From positions 3,642,603 through 3,706,602 of the forward strand of contig JAAONU010000013.1 of NCBI GenBank assembly GCA_012932295.1: DNA of 64,000 nucleotides, in the 5' to 3' direction. Positions 49,801 through 57,669 of the stretch are shown piece after piece. A model generated the notes under the pieces. It had not been told where the DNA came from and did not search any database. It saw only the letters and a list, made by a program, of their open reading frames with translations. The stretch's first letter is position 1. Every line of letters begins with the position of its first letter. Position numbers and translations under genes: made by a program. Origin of the DNA: Cyclina sinensis (lineage: Eukaryota > Mollusca > Bivalvia > Venerida > Veneridae).

Positions 49801-51094
49801 AGTATTGTGGTACTCTACCATTCTAGACCAGGAGGTAAGATGTACTGCAGTAAGTTACCTAGCTGGGCTTTGAGATAAGAAATGTTGCAGCAAAATACCA
49901 TACTGGACCTGAAGGTTAGAAATACTGTGGTACTGTACCATTCTAGACCAGGAGGTAAGAAATACTGCAGTTAGTTACCTAGCTGGGCTTTGAGATAAGA
50001 AATGTTGCTGCAAGTTATCATACTGGACCTGAAGGTAAGAAATACTGAGGCAATGTACCATTCTAGACCAGGAGGTAAGATATACTGCAGTAAGTTACCT
50101 AACTGGGCTTTGAGATAAGAAATGTTCCAGCAAGTTACCATACTGGACCTGAAGGTAAGAAATATTGTGGTACTGTACCATTCTAGACCAGGAGGTAAGA
50201 TATACTGCAGTAAATTACCTAACTGAGCTTTGAGATAAGAAATGAGCAAAATACTATACTGGACCTGAAGGTAAAAAATACTGTGGTACTGTACCATTCT
50301 AGACCAGGAGGTAAGAAATACTGCAATAATTTACCAATGTTAGTGGACTTGGAGATAAGAAATGTTGCAGCAAGTTTCCATACTGGGCCTGAAGGTAAGA
50401 AATAATTGTGGCAATTTCTTAATTTAGATTTGGAGGTTAGAAATACTGCAGTAATGTACCTAAGGTAACTGGACTAAAGAGATAAGAAATGTTGCAGCAA
50501 GCTACCATACTGAAGCCGAAGGTAAGAAACATTGTCACAATATTCCATTCTGGACTTGGAGATAATAAGTATTGTGGCAAGGAGGCATTTCAGTCAGTGT
50601 AGAGAACTGACATCTATCCTTCAAAAGTTTAAACTTTCCAACTGTCACATTGATGTTACTACTCAATATCTATTGTACCTAAATGATTTCATAAAGAAAT
50701 GTTTGAATTATCTCTTTTGCTACCGAAATATTGCTACCCAATTATCATGCACACATTTAAAGGTCAAGGTCACACTTCAAGGTCATGTGGCTTTCTTTTA
50801 GCAGCATTTGTTATGTATAAATCTCAAAACCAAGAAAGCAACTTAAGATATGTCTGGTGTCCTCCTTGTAGGTTTGACTCTAAGGCATACCTGTAATGTT
50901 GGACATGCACTCTCTCTAGAATTACATATTTTAGAATTATTATATTTATTTGTGTTTTCTTTCAGGTTGACTGGGTGACCATGAATTTTGTACCATTTGC
51001 TGAGCGCTGCTTGGAACTTGTTGTAGATATGTACAAAGCCACTGCCAGTCATCCGACAGTCATACAGTCACAAGTTCTACAAAATATTGTTAAA
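37707..51094 (+). CDS. MON2: MON2 homolog, partial (8 internal exons, 599 codons)
   Basis: Joined exons: 37707-37817, 39297-39472, 40077-40239, 40564-40836, 42112-42313, 44842-45440, 46743-46886 and 50966-51094. All introns are GT-AG and the reading frame is continuous across every junction. The product matches, from memory of the family, the region of animal MON2 from about residue 800 onward, which is largely the MON2 C-terminal domain. Landmarks are [77 protein letters not shown] and [20 protein letters not shown]2 is related to the BIG/GBF Arf-GEFs but lacks a Sec7 domain. It works peripherally on trans-Golgi and endosome membranes with DOP1 and a P4-ATPase in endosome-to-Golgi recycling. 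The 5' end and the last ~300-400 residues are missing from the window. Identity is nearly certain; whether further small or alternative exons exist is open. Confidence 0.95.
37818..39296 (+). other. MON2 intron with decayed repeat ends and a GT microsatellite
   Basis: A worn family A head (AGCTAACCTGTGCATAGTGT) begins near 37890 and fades by ~38080. A second repeat of the ATGCCC...GGCATATAG type starts near 38117, with (GT)n at 38163-38200 and two ~180 bp monomers (CAAGGTCACAGTGGA, TTATTCCTTATATGGATATA) to ~38520. Confidence 0.6.
39297..39472 (+). CDS. MON2: MON2 exon 2 of those visible
   Basis: The exon enters in phase 0 after tttcag and ends with two bases of a glycine codon before gtaatg. 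It contains [20 protein letters not shown] and [18 protein letters not shown], matching the HEAT-like helical region of MON2. Reading straight through the donor gives a stop at once, which supports the splice site chosen. Confidence 0.93.
39473..40076 (+). other. MON2 intron
   Basis: A 604 bp GT-AG intron. No repeat or other feature was recognised in it. Confidence 0.85.
40077..40239 (+). CDS. MON2: MON2 exon 3 of those visible
   Basis: The exon is 163 nt after ttgcag. Its first base completes the glycine codon begun in the previous exon, and it ends in phase 0 before gtaagt. It encodes [20 protein letters not shown], then a cysteine-containing helix and [14 protein letters not shown], all conserved in MON2. 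The following intron is only 324 bp. Confidence 0.93.
40240..40563 (+). other. MON2 intron (short)
   Basis: A 324 bp GT-AG intron, the shortest seen in the gene here. It contains an open frame on + (40346-40540) without family resemblance. Confidence 0.85.
40564..40836 (+). CDS. MON2: MON2 exon 4 of those visible
   Basis: It is 91 codons, phase 0 at both ends (ttttcag acceptor, gtacat donor). It begins [15 protein letters not shown] and carries the highly conserved [20 protein letters not shown] motif, then ends VLWK. The linker between these parts is shorter than in human MON2, from memory. A family A repeat begins about 65 bp into the next intron. Confidence 0.94.
40899..41606 (+). mobile_element. 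Family A element in a MON2 intron, copy A7
   Basis: A complete short copy. The hairpin AGCTCACCTGAGCC...GGCTCATGGTGAGCT is at 40902-40934, followed by a brief GTCTGTC tract. Three to four monomers of the second type (GAATATGGGTCATCTGGGGT) precede the end ACTCAGGTGAGCAATATAGG, then GCCATCATGGCCCTCTTGT. It lies in the same orientation as MON2. A further worn repeat start (TTATTATGCCCCCACCATCT) follows at 41737. Confidence 0.85.
42112..42313 (+). CDS. MON2: MON2 exon 5 of those visible
   Basis: The exon enters in phase 0 after tattttcag and ends in phase 1 before gtaagt. It encodes [12 protein letters not shown], then [18 protein letters not shown] and [11 protein letters not shown], among the best conserved stretches of the family. 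The frame is open for 57 nt upstream to another good acceptor (ttttgcag ending at 42054). The start at 42112 was preferred because human MON2 has no insert between WK and VLF. Confidence 0.93.
42977..44018 (+). mobile_element. Family A element in a MON2 intron, copy A8 (diverged)
   Basis: The 5' hairpin AGCTCACCTGAG...CTCAAGGATGAGCT starts at 42981. The 3' end is GAGGTGAGTTATACAGGGCA, then ATCATGACCCTCTTGTTT. Monomers are heavily diverged (AATTTCAAAATAATTTCACA). An incomplete RFX-like word GTTGCTATGGCAA lies near 43140. The piggyBac-like MITE begins 15 bp after it. Confidence 0.75.
44033..44246 (-). mobile_element. piggyBac-like MITE in a MON2 intron
   Basis: 206 bp (44037-44242) between TTAA duplications, with termini CCCTTAACC... 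and ...GGG. The element is ~90% similar by eye to the one at 60896-61107 in the opposite orientation. TTAA targets with CCC/GGG ends are the signature of piggyBac elements. No transposase is encoded, and the short open frame inside is shared by both copies. Confidence 0.78.
44842..45440 (+). CDS. MON2: MON2 exon 6 of those visible (largest)
   Basis: The exon is 599 nt after tttttgtag, entering with two bases that complete a lysine codon and ending in phase 0 before gtatga. It encodes [18 protein letters not shown] and KSFQEMLLI, then a variable Ser/Thr/Asp-rich linker (around [11 protein letters not shown]), then [37 protein letters not shown], and a conserved end with [12 protein letters not shown] and [14 protein letters not shown]. 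The linker is the expected divergent part. The visible conserved blocks are in the family order. Confidence 0.94.
45441..46742 (+). other. MON2 intron
   Basis: A 1.3 kb GT-AG intron with no recognised repeat. Confidence 0.8.
46743..46886 (+). CDS. MON2: MON2 exon 7 of those visible
   Basis: It is 48 codons, phase 0 at both ends. The acceptor lies within tatacag, and the donor is ACT followed by gtaagt. It contains [16 protein letters not shown] and FGKIETKQF, matching the human MYPAIFDQLLAFVEF and LETKHIA segments. Human MON2 has a few extra residues (around IQLFAP) before the next block, so a small additional exon in the 4.1 kb intron that follows cannot be excluded. Confidence 0.92.
47188..47375 (-). 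mobile_element. Possible degenerate tRNA-derived SINE
   Basis: Read on the - strand, a B-box-like GAGAGTTCAATTGCC follows a tRNA-like anticodon loop CTTGCAA. Further on, GGATGAGACACCAAACC resembles conserved bodies of some animal SINEs, from memory. No poly-A or TC-rich tail and no target duplication were found. Confidence 0.35.
48101..48150. repeat. 16-bp inverted repeat
   Basis: TGCAGACCCTGATCAG and CTGATCATGGTCTGCA pair at 15 of 16 positions around an 18-nt loop. It may be the core of an old foldback element. Its edges are not defined. Confidence 0.7.
49455..50585 (+). repeat. 40-bp minisatellite rich in 5' splice-site words, MON2 intron
   Basis: About 28 units. Seven near-identical ones (49461-49740) have TACTGAACTGGGAGGTAAGA then TATGCTGCAGCAAGGTGCCA. 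From 49781 the units follow a 120 bp three-unit higher-order pattern. GGTAAGA occurs 17 times. It ends ~380 bp before exon 8. All three - strand frames are open over the homogeneous part because the unit has no stop in those frames; this is not coding. Confidence 0.95.
50966..51094 (+). CDS. MON2: MON2 exon 8 of those visible
   Basis: It is 43 codons, phase 0 at both ends (tttctttcag acceptor, gtaagt donor). It encodes [20 protein letters not shown], then [10 protein letters not shown] and VLQNIVK, aligning with human EWVALNYVPFAERSLEVVV and VLQNIIK. It is the last exon recognised. The expected next segment, with a conserved STWKLAVSSLLRVL-like stretch, was not found to the right edge of the window. 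Confidence 0.93.
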
Positions 51095-51709
51095 GTAAGT
51101 ATTGAGCCTGGCTTAGTCAGCTACAAATTTGACTTATGGCTTATGTTTAATTCAGATCACAATGTTTTGGCAACAGCAGTTTGAAGAGAGATTTTGATAA
51201 TTGCTCACATAAGAATAGGCCAGTGTTGATAAAACATTATTACAGGTCACACACTTCTTGGAGTCCAGTCATTTGGTAAGTATTCTGTCAAATCAGCCAC
51301 TCTTCCGTCTAATGAATTGATTCTTGTGTTCAAGCTCTGTTTTACTGTTTTCAACTCACTACCTGTTGTCTTTTCTATTTCGTACTTGGTACTATCTCAT
51401 TTGCGGGTTTAGTAGTAAAGGGAAGTAACTGCATTATTACTTGTTTAAGTGTTTATTTATAGTACTTGCCCTTTGCTTTCCAAGTCCTCAACCCTGACAT
51501 GCTCTATGTTGAAAATTTGTCTGCCTATATATATCATATGAGACAAAATAACTGAGGGAAACAGATATCTGTCTCAAATTTCTGCTTTAAAAACAAGTGT
51601 CTAAGTATGTAAGTCAAAAGGTATATTTATCAGAGGCAGAGGTGTAAGGCCTTATTATAAGATAAACTGATTTACAAGTCAGTCACCAAATAAGTTTTAT
51701 TGATAGTTT
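51095..51709. other. Noncoding DNA after the last MON2 exon seen
   Basis: Presumed MON2 intron. It holds the possible microexon at 51246-51275 and nothing else recognised. Confidence 0.5.
51246..51275 (+). CDS. Possible 30-nt in-frame microexon of MON2
   Basis: The 30 bases lie between attattacag and gtaagtatt, 151 bp after exon 8, and keep the frame (VTHFLESSHL). The acceptor lacks a strong pyrimidine tract, and the peptide does not resemble the MON2 segment expected next. It may be a lineage-specific alternative microexon, or chance pairing of splice-like motifs. Confidence 0.2.
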
Positions 51710-52698
51710 TTATGTTCCCGAAGGGAGGGGTATAGTTTTTGAACTGTCCATTCATCAGTCAGTCCGCACTACTTAAAATAAATAGGGGGCCATCTAACTG
51801 TAAACATAACAAAACAGAACAATATAGTTCATTTCGTAACAATAGATTAAGGGGCCAATAGCCCTCTATTAAACAAAAGAAAAGGCCCCCTATCCAGTTT
51901 TGATGGTATGTCTGTCAGTTTGTCCATCAGTCCATCCTAACACTTTAACATAAGTGTTAACTTCCTTATTAGTAAGTGGATTTACTTTATACTTGGACAC
52001 AAAACTCCTTTGGACAAAACCTTCCCATTGACCTATATTTATTTGACCTTGACCCCTGAATGACCATCACCTTGAAGATCCAATTGTCCAAAAACTTTAA
52101 CATTGGCCATAACTTCCTTATTAGTAAATGGATTTACTTCATACTTGGACACAACAACCCTTTGGACAAGACCTTCACACTGACATATATTTATTTGACC
52201 TTGACCCCTGAATATCCAATTGTCCAAAACTGACATTTTGCCATAATTTCCATATTAGTAAGTGGATATGCTTCATATTTTAACACAACACCCCTTTGGA
52301 CAAGACCTTTCCATTGACATATTCATTTGACCTTGACCCCTAAATGACCATTACCTTGAAGATCCAGTTGTCCAAAAACTTTAACATTGGCCATAACTTC
52401 ATTATTAGTAAATGGAATTACTTCATACTTGGACACAACAACTCTTTGGACAAGAGCTTCCAACTGACTTATATTTATTTGACCTTGACCCCTGAATATC
52501 TAATTTTCTAAAAACTAACATTTTGCTATAACTTCCATATTAGTAAGTGGATATGCTTCATACTTGGGCACAACGCCCCTTTGGACGAGACCTTCCCATT
52601 GACCTATATTTATTTGACGTTGACTCTTGAATGACTGGTCCTCAGCTCAAAGGTCAAAGCACCATTTTTGGGGGCTTTGTCATCTTACAGTGACAGTT
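51710..52698 (+). mobile_element. Family F tandem-repeat element
   Basis: It starts TATGTTCCCGAAGGGAGGGG then TATAG, with a weak GTCC-type tract. Five ~150 bp monomers follow, with TTACTTCATACTTGGACACA, CATTGACCTATATTTATTTG and ACCTTGACCCCTGAAT. Near the right end TGTCA-tcttacag-TGACA forms a short stem-loop just before family D begins. A fragment lies at 35.6 kb, and related monomers occur inside family D at 55.7-56.05 kb. Confidence 0.65.
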
Positions 52699-55600
52699 AT
52701 TAGTCCCCTACCGGTTTAACCAGAGGGGACTATAGGTTTACCCTCCGTCCGTCTGTCCATCCGTCCGTCTGTCAGTCTGTCCATCAGTCTGTCCGTCCGT
52801 CACAAAAACTGGATCCCGTGATAACACAGAAAGTACTGAAAATATTTTAATGAAACTTGAAATGTGGGTAGATGGCAGTCTGGAGATTATGCAAGTCTTT
52901 TTTTTTTTTTTAGCTCACCTGAGCACAAAGTGCTCAGGGTGAGCTTTTCTGATCGGTCTTTGTCCGTCGTCCGTCCGTCCGTCCGTCGTCAACTTTTCAT
53001 TCAAACGACATCTCCTCTAAAACCAATGGGGCAAATTTAATGAAACTTGCCTGGGATGTTCCTTGCATGAAGCTCTACCAAGTTTGTTCAAATGGTTCTG
53101 GTCCATTGCATTTCTGGTTCACTGGAGCTAAAAATAGATTTTATAAGTTGGATCTTTAAAAATCTTCTTCTCCGAAACCACAAGGCCTGGAGCTTTGATA
53201 TTTGGTATGAAGCATCATCTAGTGGACCTCTACTAAGTTTGTTCAAATTATGTCCCTGGGGACAAAACTGACCCCACCCCGGAGGTCACTAGTTTTACAT
53301 AGAGTTATATAGGAAAATCTTAAAAAATCTTCTTGTCAGAAACCGTAAGTTATAGAGCTTAGATATTTGGTGTGTAGCATTGTCTAGTGGACCTCTACCA
53401 AGTTTGTTCAAATCCTGGCCTCTGGGTCAGAAATGGCCCTGCCCCGGGGGTCACTTGTTTTACATAGAGTTATATAGGAAAAACTAAAAAATCTTCTTGT
53501 CAGAAACAAGAAGGCCTACAGTTAAGATATTTGGTATGTACCATTGTCTAGTGGACCTCTACCAAGTTTGTTCAAATCATGGCCTCTGGGTCAAAAATGG
53601 CCCCGCCCCGGGGGTCACTTGTTTTACATAGAGTTATATAGGAAAATCTTAAAAAAATCTTCTTGTCAGAAACCGTAAGTTATAGAGCTTAGATATTTGG
53701 TGTGTAGCATTGTCTAGTGGACCTCTACCAAGTTTGTTCAAATCCTGGCCTCTGGGTAAAAAATGACCCCGCCCCAGGGGTCACTAGTTTTACATAGAGT
53801 TATATAGGAAAATCTTAAAAAATCTTCTTGTCAGAAACCGTAAGTTATAGAGCTTAGATATTTAATGTGTAGCATTGTCTAGTGGACCTCTACCAAGTTT
53901 GTTCAAATCCTGGCCTCTGGGTCAGAAATGGCCCCGCCCCGGGGGTCACTAGTTCTACATAGAGTTATATAGGAAAATCTTAAAAAATCTTCATGTCAGA
54001 AACCGTAAGTTATAGAGCTTAGATATTTGGTGTGTAGCATTGTCTAGTGGACCTCTACCAAGTTTGTTCAAATCATGGCCTCTGGGTCAAAAATGGCCCC
54101 GCCCCGGGGGTCACTTGTTTTACATAGAGTTATATAGGGAAATCTTAAAAAAATCTTCTTGTCAGAAACCGTAAGTTATAGAGCTTAGATATTTGGTGTG
54201 TAGCATTGTCTAGTGGACCTCTACCAAGTTTGTTCAAATCCTGTCCTCTGGGTCGAAAATGGCCCCGCCCCAGGGGCCACTAGTTTTACATAGAGTTATA
54301 TAGGAAAATCTTAAAAAATCTTCATGTCAGAAACCGTAAGTTATAGAGCTTAGATATTTGGTGTGTAGCATTGTCTAGTGGACCTCTACCAAGTTTGTTC
54401 AAATCCTGGCCTCTGGGTCAGAAATGGCCCCGCCCCAGGGGTCACTTGTTTTACATAGAGTTATATAGGAAAAACTAAAAAATCTTCTTGTCAGAAACCG
54501 TAAGTTATAGAGCTTAGATATTTGGTGTGTAGCATTGTCTAGTGGACCTTTACCAAGTTTGTTAGAAAAATGTCCCTGGGGTCACTATTGGCCCTGCCCG
54601 AGGGGTCACAAGTTTTAAATAACAATATAGAAGAAAATCTTTAAAAATCTTCTTGTCTGAAACCACAAGACCTAGAATTTTAAAATTTGACTTTAAGCAA
54701 GCTTTATCAAGCTTTTTCAAATTATTGGATTAGGTTAAAGGTCACGGAGGCTAAAAGTAGATTTATCTACTGTACCTCATAGAGCCTTCATTTATAGACC
54801 AATATCTTTGATATTCAGTATAGAGGTTCCTTGCATGGACCTCTACCCATGGGTAGGGTTTGAGGTCACTGGGTCAAGGTCAAGGTCACCATAGCTTATA
54901 ATAGATATTTCTACTTTCTGTCATAGAGCCTTTATTTATTGACTGATATTTTACATATTTGGTTTGTAGGCACTTACATATTTTCAATTAAAAAATGAAA
55001 TACTGCTTAACAGCAAACCTACAGCCAAAGTACTCAGGTGAGCGATCCAGGGCCATCATGGCCCTCTTGTTTCTTCATATGTTGAAAATTTTGGTCGCTA
55101 TAGCAACAAATATATTAAAATATGACAAATATAACAATATTTGTGATAACTCAAAAAGTTCTAAGAATAATTCTATGAAACATAAAATATGGATAGGTGA
55201 TAGTATGGAAATAATGCATCTCAAGGTTCACAACTCTAGTACCTAAATTATTAGATTTATCTCTCCTTGAACTTAGAATTTTCATGAAAAAATGTGTTTT
55301 TTTGTAAAACTCAAAAAGTACTGAAAATATTTTTTGGAAACATGAAGTATGGATAGGTGACGTTATGAAGATAATGCAACTCAAGGTTCACAACTCTAGC
55401 TCCAAAATTATTAGATTTATCCTCCTTGAACTTAGAGTTTTCATGAAAAATGTGGTTTTTTGTATATAACTTCATTATTTCTTAATGTATCTACTTCAAA
55501 ACTTTAAATATTGGTTTCTTATCATCACCCACATCATATGTGACAAGGTTCATAATTCTAGCACCTAAATTGTCAGAATTATCATCCTTGAACTTTGAAT

Positions 55601-56209
55601 TTTTTCATCCTTTGTTGAAAAATTTGGTACACTTTTCTTTCCCTGAAAACTGTATCCAGTGAAATGTGGATAAATGGCAGTATGGAGAATATCCACCTCA
55701 TTTTTTTATGAACCTGAAGGAGGAACTGTCCGTCCGTTTATCAGTCATTTCCTCCAAAAACTTTACCATTGACATATTTTCCTTACTACTGAATGGAATT
55801 ACTTCAAACTTGGCCACAACAATACCTTGGACAAGACCATTCCAATGAAGTACATTTCTGTGACCTTGACCTCTGAATGACCTTGACCTTTAAAGTTTTC
55901 TTGTCCAAAAACTATAAGTTTGGCCGTAATTTCCTTATTTCTGAACAGAATTACTTCAAACTTGGTCACTACAACCCATTCGATAAGACCTTCTCAACAA
56001 CATATATTTCTTTGACCTTAACCTCTAAATGACCTTGACCTATGACATTTTCTTCTTTTATAATACTTTGTACATGGATAGAGGATCATATGGAGATTAT
56101 GCATGTCTCAGACAAATTTTTTAGTCAATTTCCACATATGGGTTGGAGTTAGGCAGATGGACATTGCATCGGCAGGGGACTGTTGCTTTGTCTGTGACAT
56201 GCTCTTGTT
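52699..56209 (+). mobile_element. Family D element, split by a family A insertion
   Basis: The left part 52699-52907 starts TTAGTCCCCTACCGGTTT, and its AGTCCCCT/AGGGGACT arms form a hairpin. A long GTCC/GTCT tract (52743-52800) follows. The right part 55073-56209 has monomers with GGATAGGTGATAGTATGGA and AACTCAAAAAGT. It ends GGCAGGGGACTGTTGC...GACATGCTCTTGTTG, where AGGGGACT mirrors the start. Confidence 0.65.
52908..55072 (+). mobile_element. Family A element, copy A9, nested in family D (complete, young)
   Basis: The hairpin is at 52912-52945, followed by the GTCC-rich tract, nine ~165 bp monomers, and the standard tail with GGGTCAAGGTCAAGGTCA at 54871-54888 and the terminal stem-loop plus TCTTGTTT. 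It is preceded by a run of T. The flanking family D words CAAGTCTTT and CTTCATATG would rejoin if it were removed. Confidence 0.87.
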
Positions 56210-56289
56210 GTTTTTCTTATAAATTGTTGCTGTCACCTGCACTCCTGCTTTAATTTGTATAAAGTCAACCCGCTGTGCCAGGGAATCAG

Positions 56290-56460
56290 TTCTTTGGCTC
56301 AGCTCTATGAATCATAAGATTTTCATACTACTTATGACTCAGCAGGCAGGAGTTTGAATCTTACAAAAGGGTGGCTTTGCTCAGCATTGTTCTGTTAAAG
56401 AAACACCCGGAGTCTCAGAGTAACTCAAGCTTGTGACTTCAGTCCATGTTTATTTTCTTT
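56290..56460 (+). mobile_element. Possible tRNA-derived SINE
   Basis: An A-box-like TGGCTCAGCTCT (56295) and a B-box-like GGAGTTTGAATC (56349) are spaced roughly as in a tRNA gene. The stems of a tRNA do not form well, so a SINE head is more likely than a functional tRNA. The tail is not defined. Confidence 0.35.
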
Positions 56461-57659
56461 ATCTAGAAACATAAGGAAAAAAATCAGGACTGAGAATAAA
56501 GTTTGAGTCATAAAGAAAATCAAGTATGGTTAGTTCAAGCATTCAAGCAATTTTTGTACATGTATTTTTATTACTCCCTATTGTAAAATCCTTAAAAGGA
56601 CATACCCTTCAAATAACAGACAATATACTGCATATCTTTGGTGGATTTATATAACATTTACATGTAACATAAAAATAATTGATTATTCTTAAAAGAACTG
56701 AACTGTCCATTCAAATGTCTTTCATTTAGGTTTTCAGACACTAAGAAAGTGTTCATGTGCAATAAATGACTTTCCGCCTAAAAATGGTATCACAGTATCT
56801 CTCACTATATAAAGACTAATATTATTGCAGTAAGTTTACCTATTTAGAATTTATTGATGGACACCTTGACACTGGGTAATCATCATTATCATTAACACCA
56901 TTTTAAAGAAAGTGGAATATCTGTACTCTAGATTTAGAGGTATGTCACCAGGGTTTTGTACTGTTGCTTTATTCGGATTATTTAATATCTTATACAGCAT
57001 AAGTAAAAAAATAAAGGGACAATCCCTAGAATTGAATTAGCTGGTTATTTATTGCAAAATATTGTATGTGTTTTTTGGCTCTGTCTCTATGTTGTAAAAT
57101 GAAAAACAATTGATAATATAATTAAAAGCATAAAAAAGTGTTTATTTTTTTCTTAGGGCAAACAGACATTAAGAAAGTATTAATTTGTAAAAAATAACAA
57201 TCCAACAAAAAGTGTGCAACAACAACAACTCTCTATAGCATTTAGTTAGCCTGCTGTACCTATAATTTCTTAACAAAACCTAAACTCCTGGTATTGATTA
57301 TTCATTCAATATCATTCATTACTTGAAAGGGTATGCTTCAAATTTAGGGTTTGTCTAAATACTGTTTCTTATATTCCGTTCTCATACCAGTTCTAAAACA
57401 TTAAAAGTTTGCTTAAACTTAGTTTGAATGGGGTAAACCATTGTCAGAAAGTTAAACTGCATTGACAGGTCCTGAATACATTGTGACACACACTATTAAC
57501 CAACTTCTGAAACTGCACCCTGCATTTTTTCCTCAAGATGCAAACACGTGCCAAAAATTGCAGGCCACAGAAACTCCCACTTACACCCACTTAATCCTAG
57601 CTTCTCCACCTTGTTCCTTTTCTACCTAATTACAAAGAGGCCAGGTGCCCCAATTCATG

Positions 57660-57669
57660 TGATTGACAG
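57660..57669 (+). promoter_or_regulatory. Candidate PBX-MEIS composite site
   Basis: TGATTGACAG is the composite PBX-MEIS/PREP consensus. It is followed within 30 bp by homeodomain-type TTTAATTAG and a C/EBP-like ATTGCAAT, in a GC-richer block. Function is inferred only. Confidence 0.3.

Noticed and set aside
49380..49821. Three overlapping 113-138 codon open frames on the - strand
   Set aside because: They are the three frames of the 40-bp minisatellite, whose unit happens to lack stops on that strand. The peptides are pure repeats ([12 protein letters not shown]).
56295..56360. Functional tRNA gene
   Set aside because: A- and B-box-like words are present, but acceptor, D and T stems do not form convincingly.
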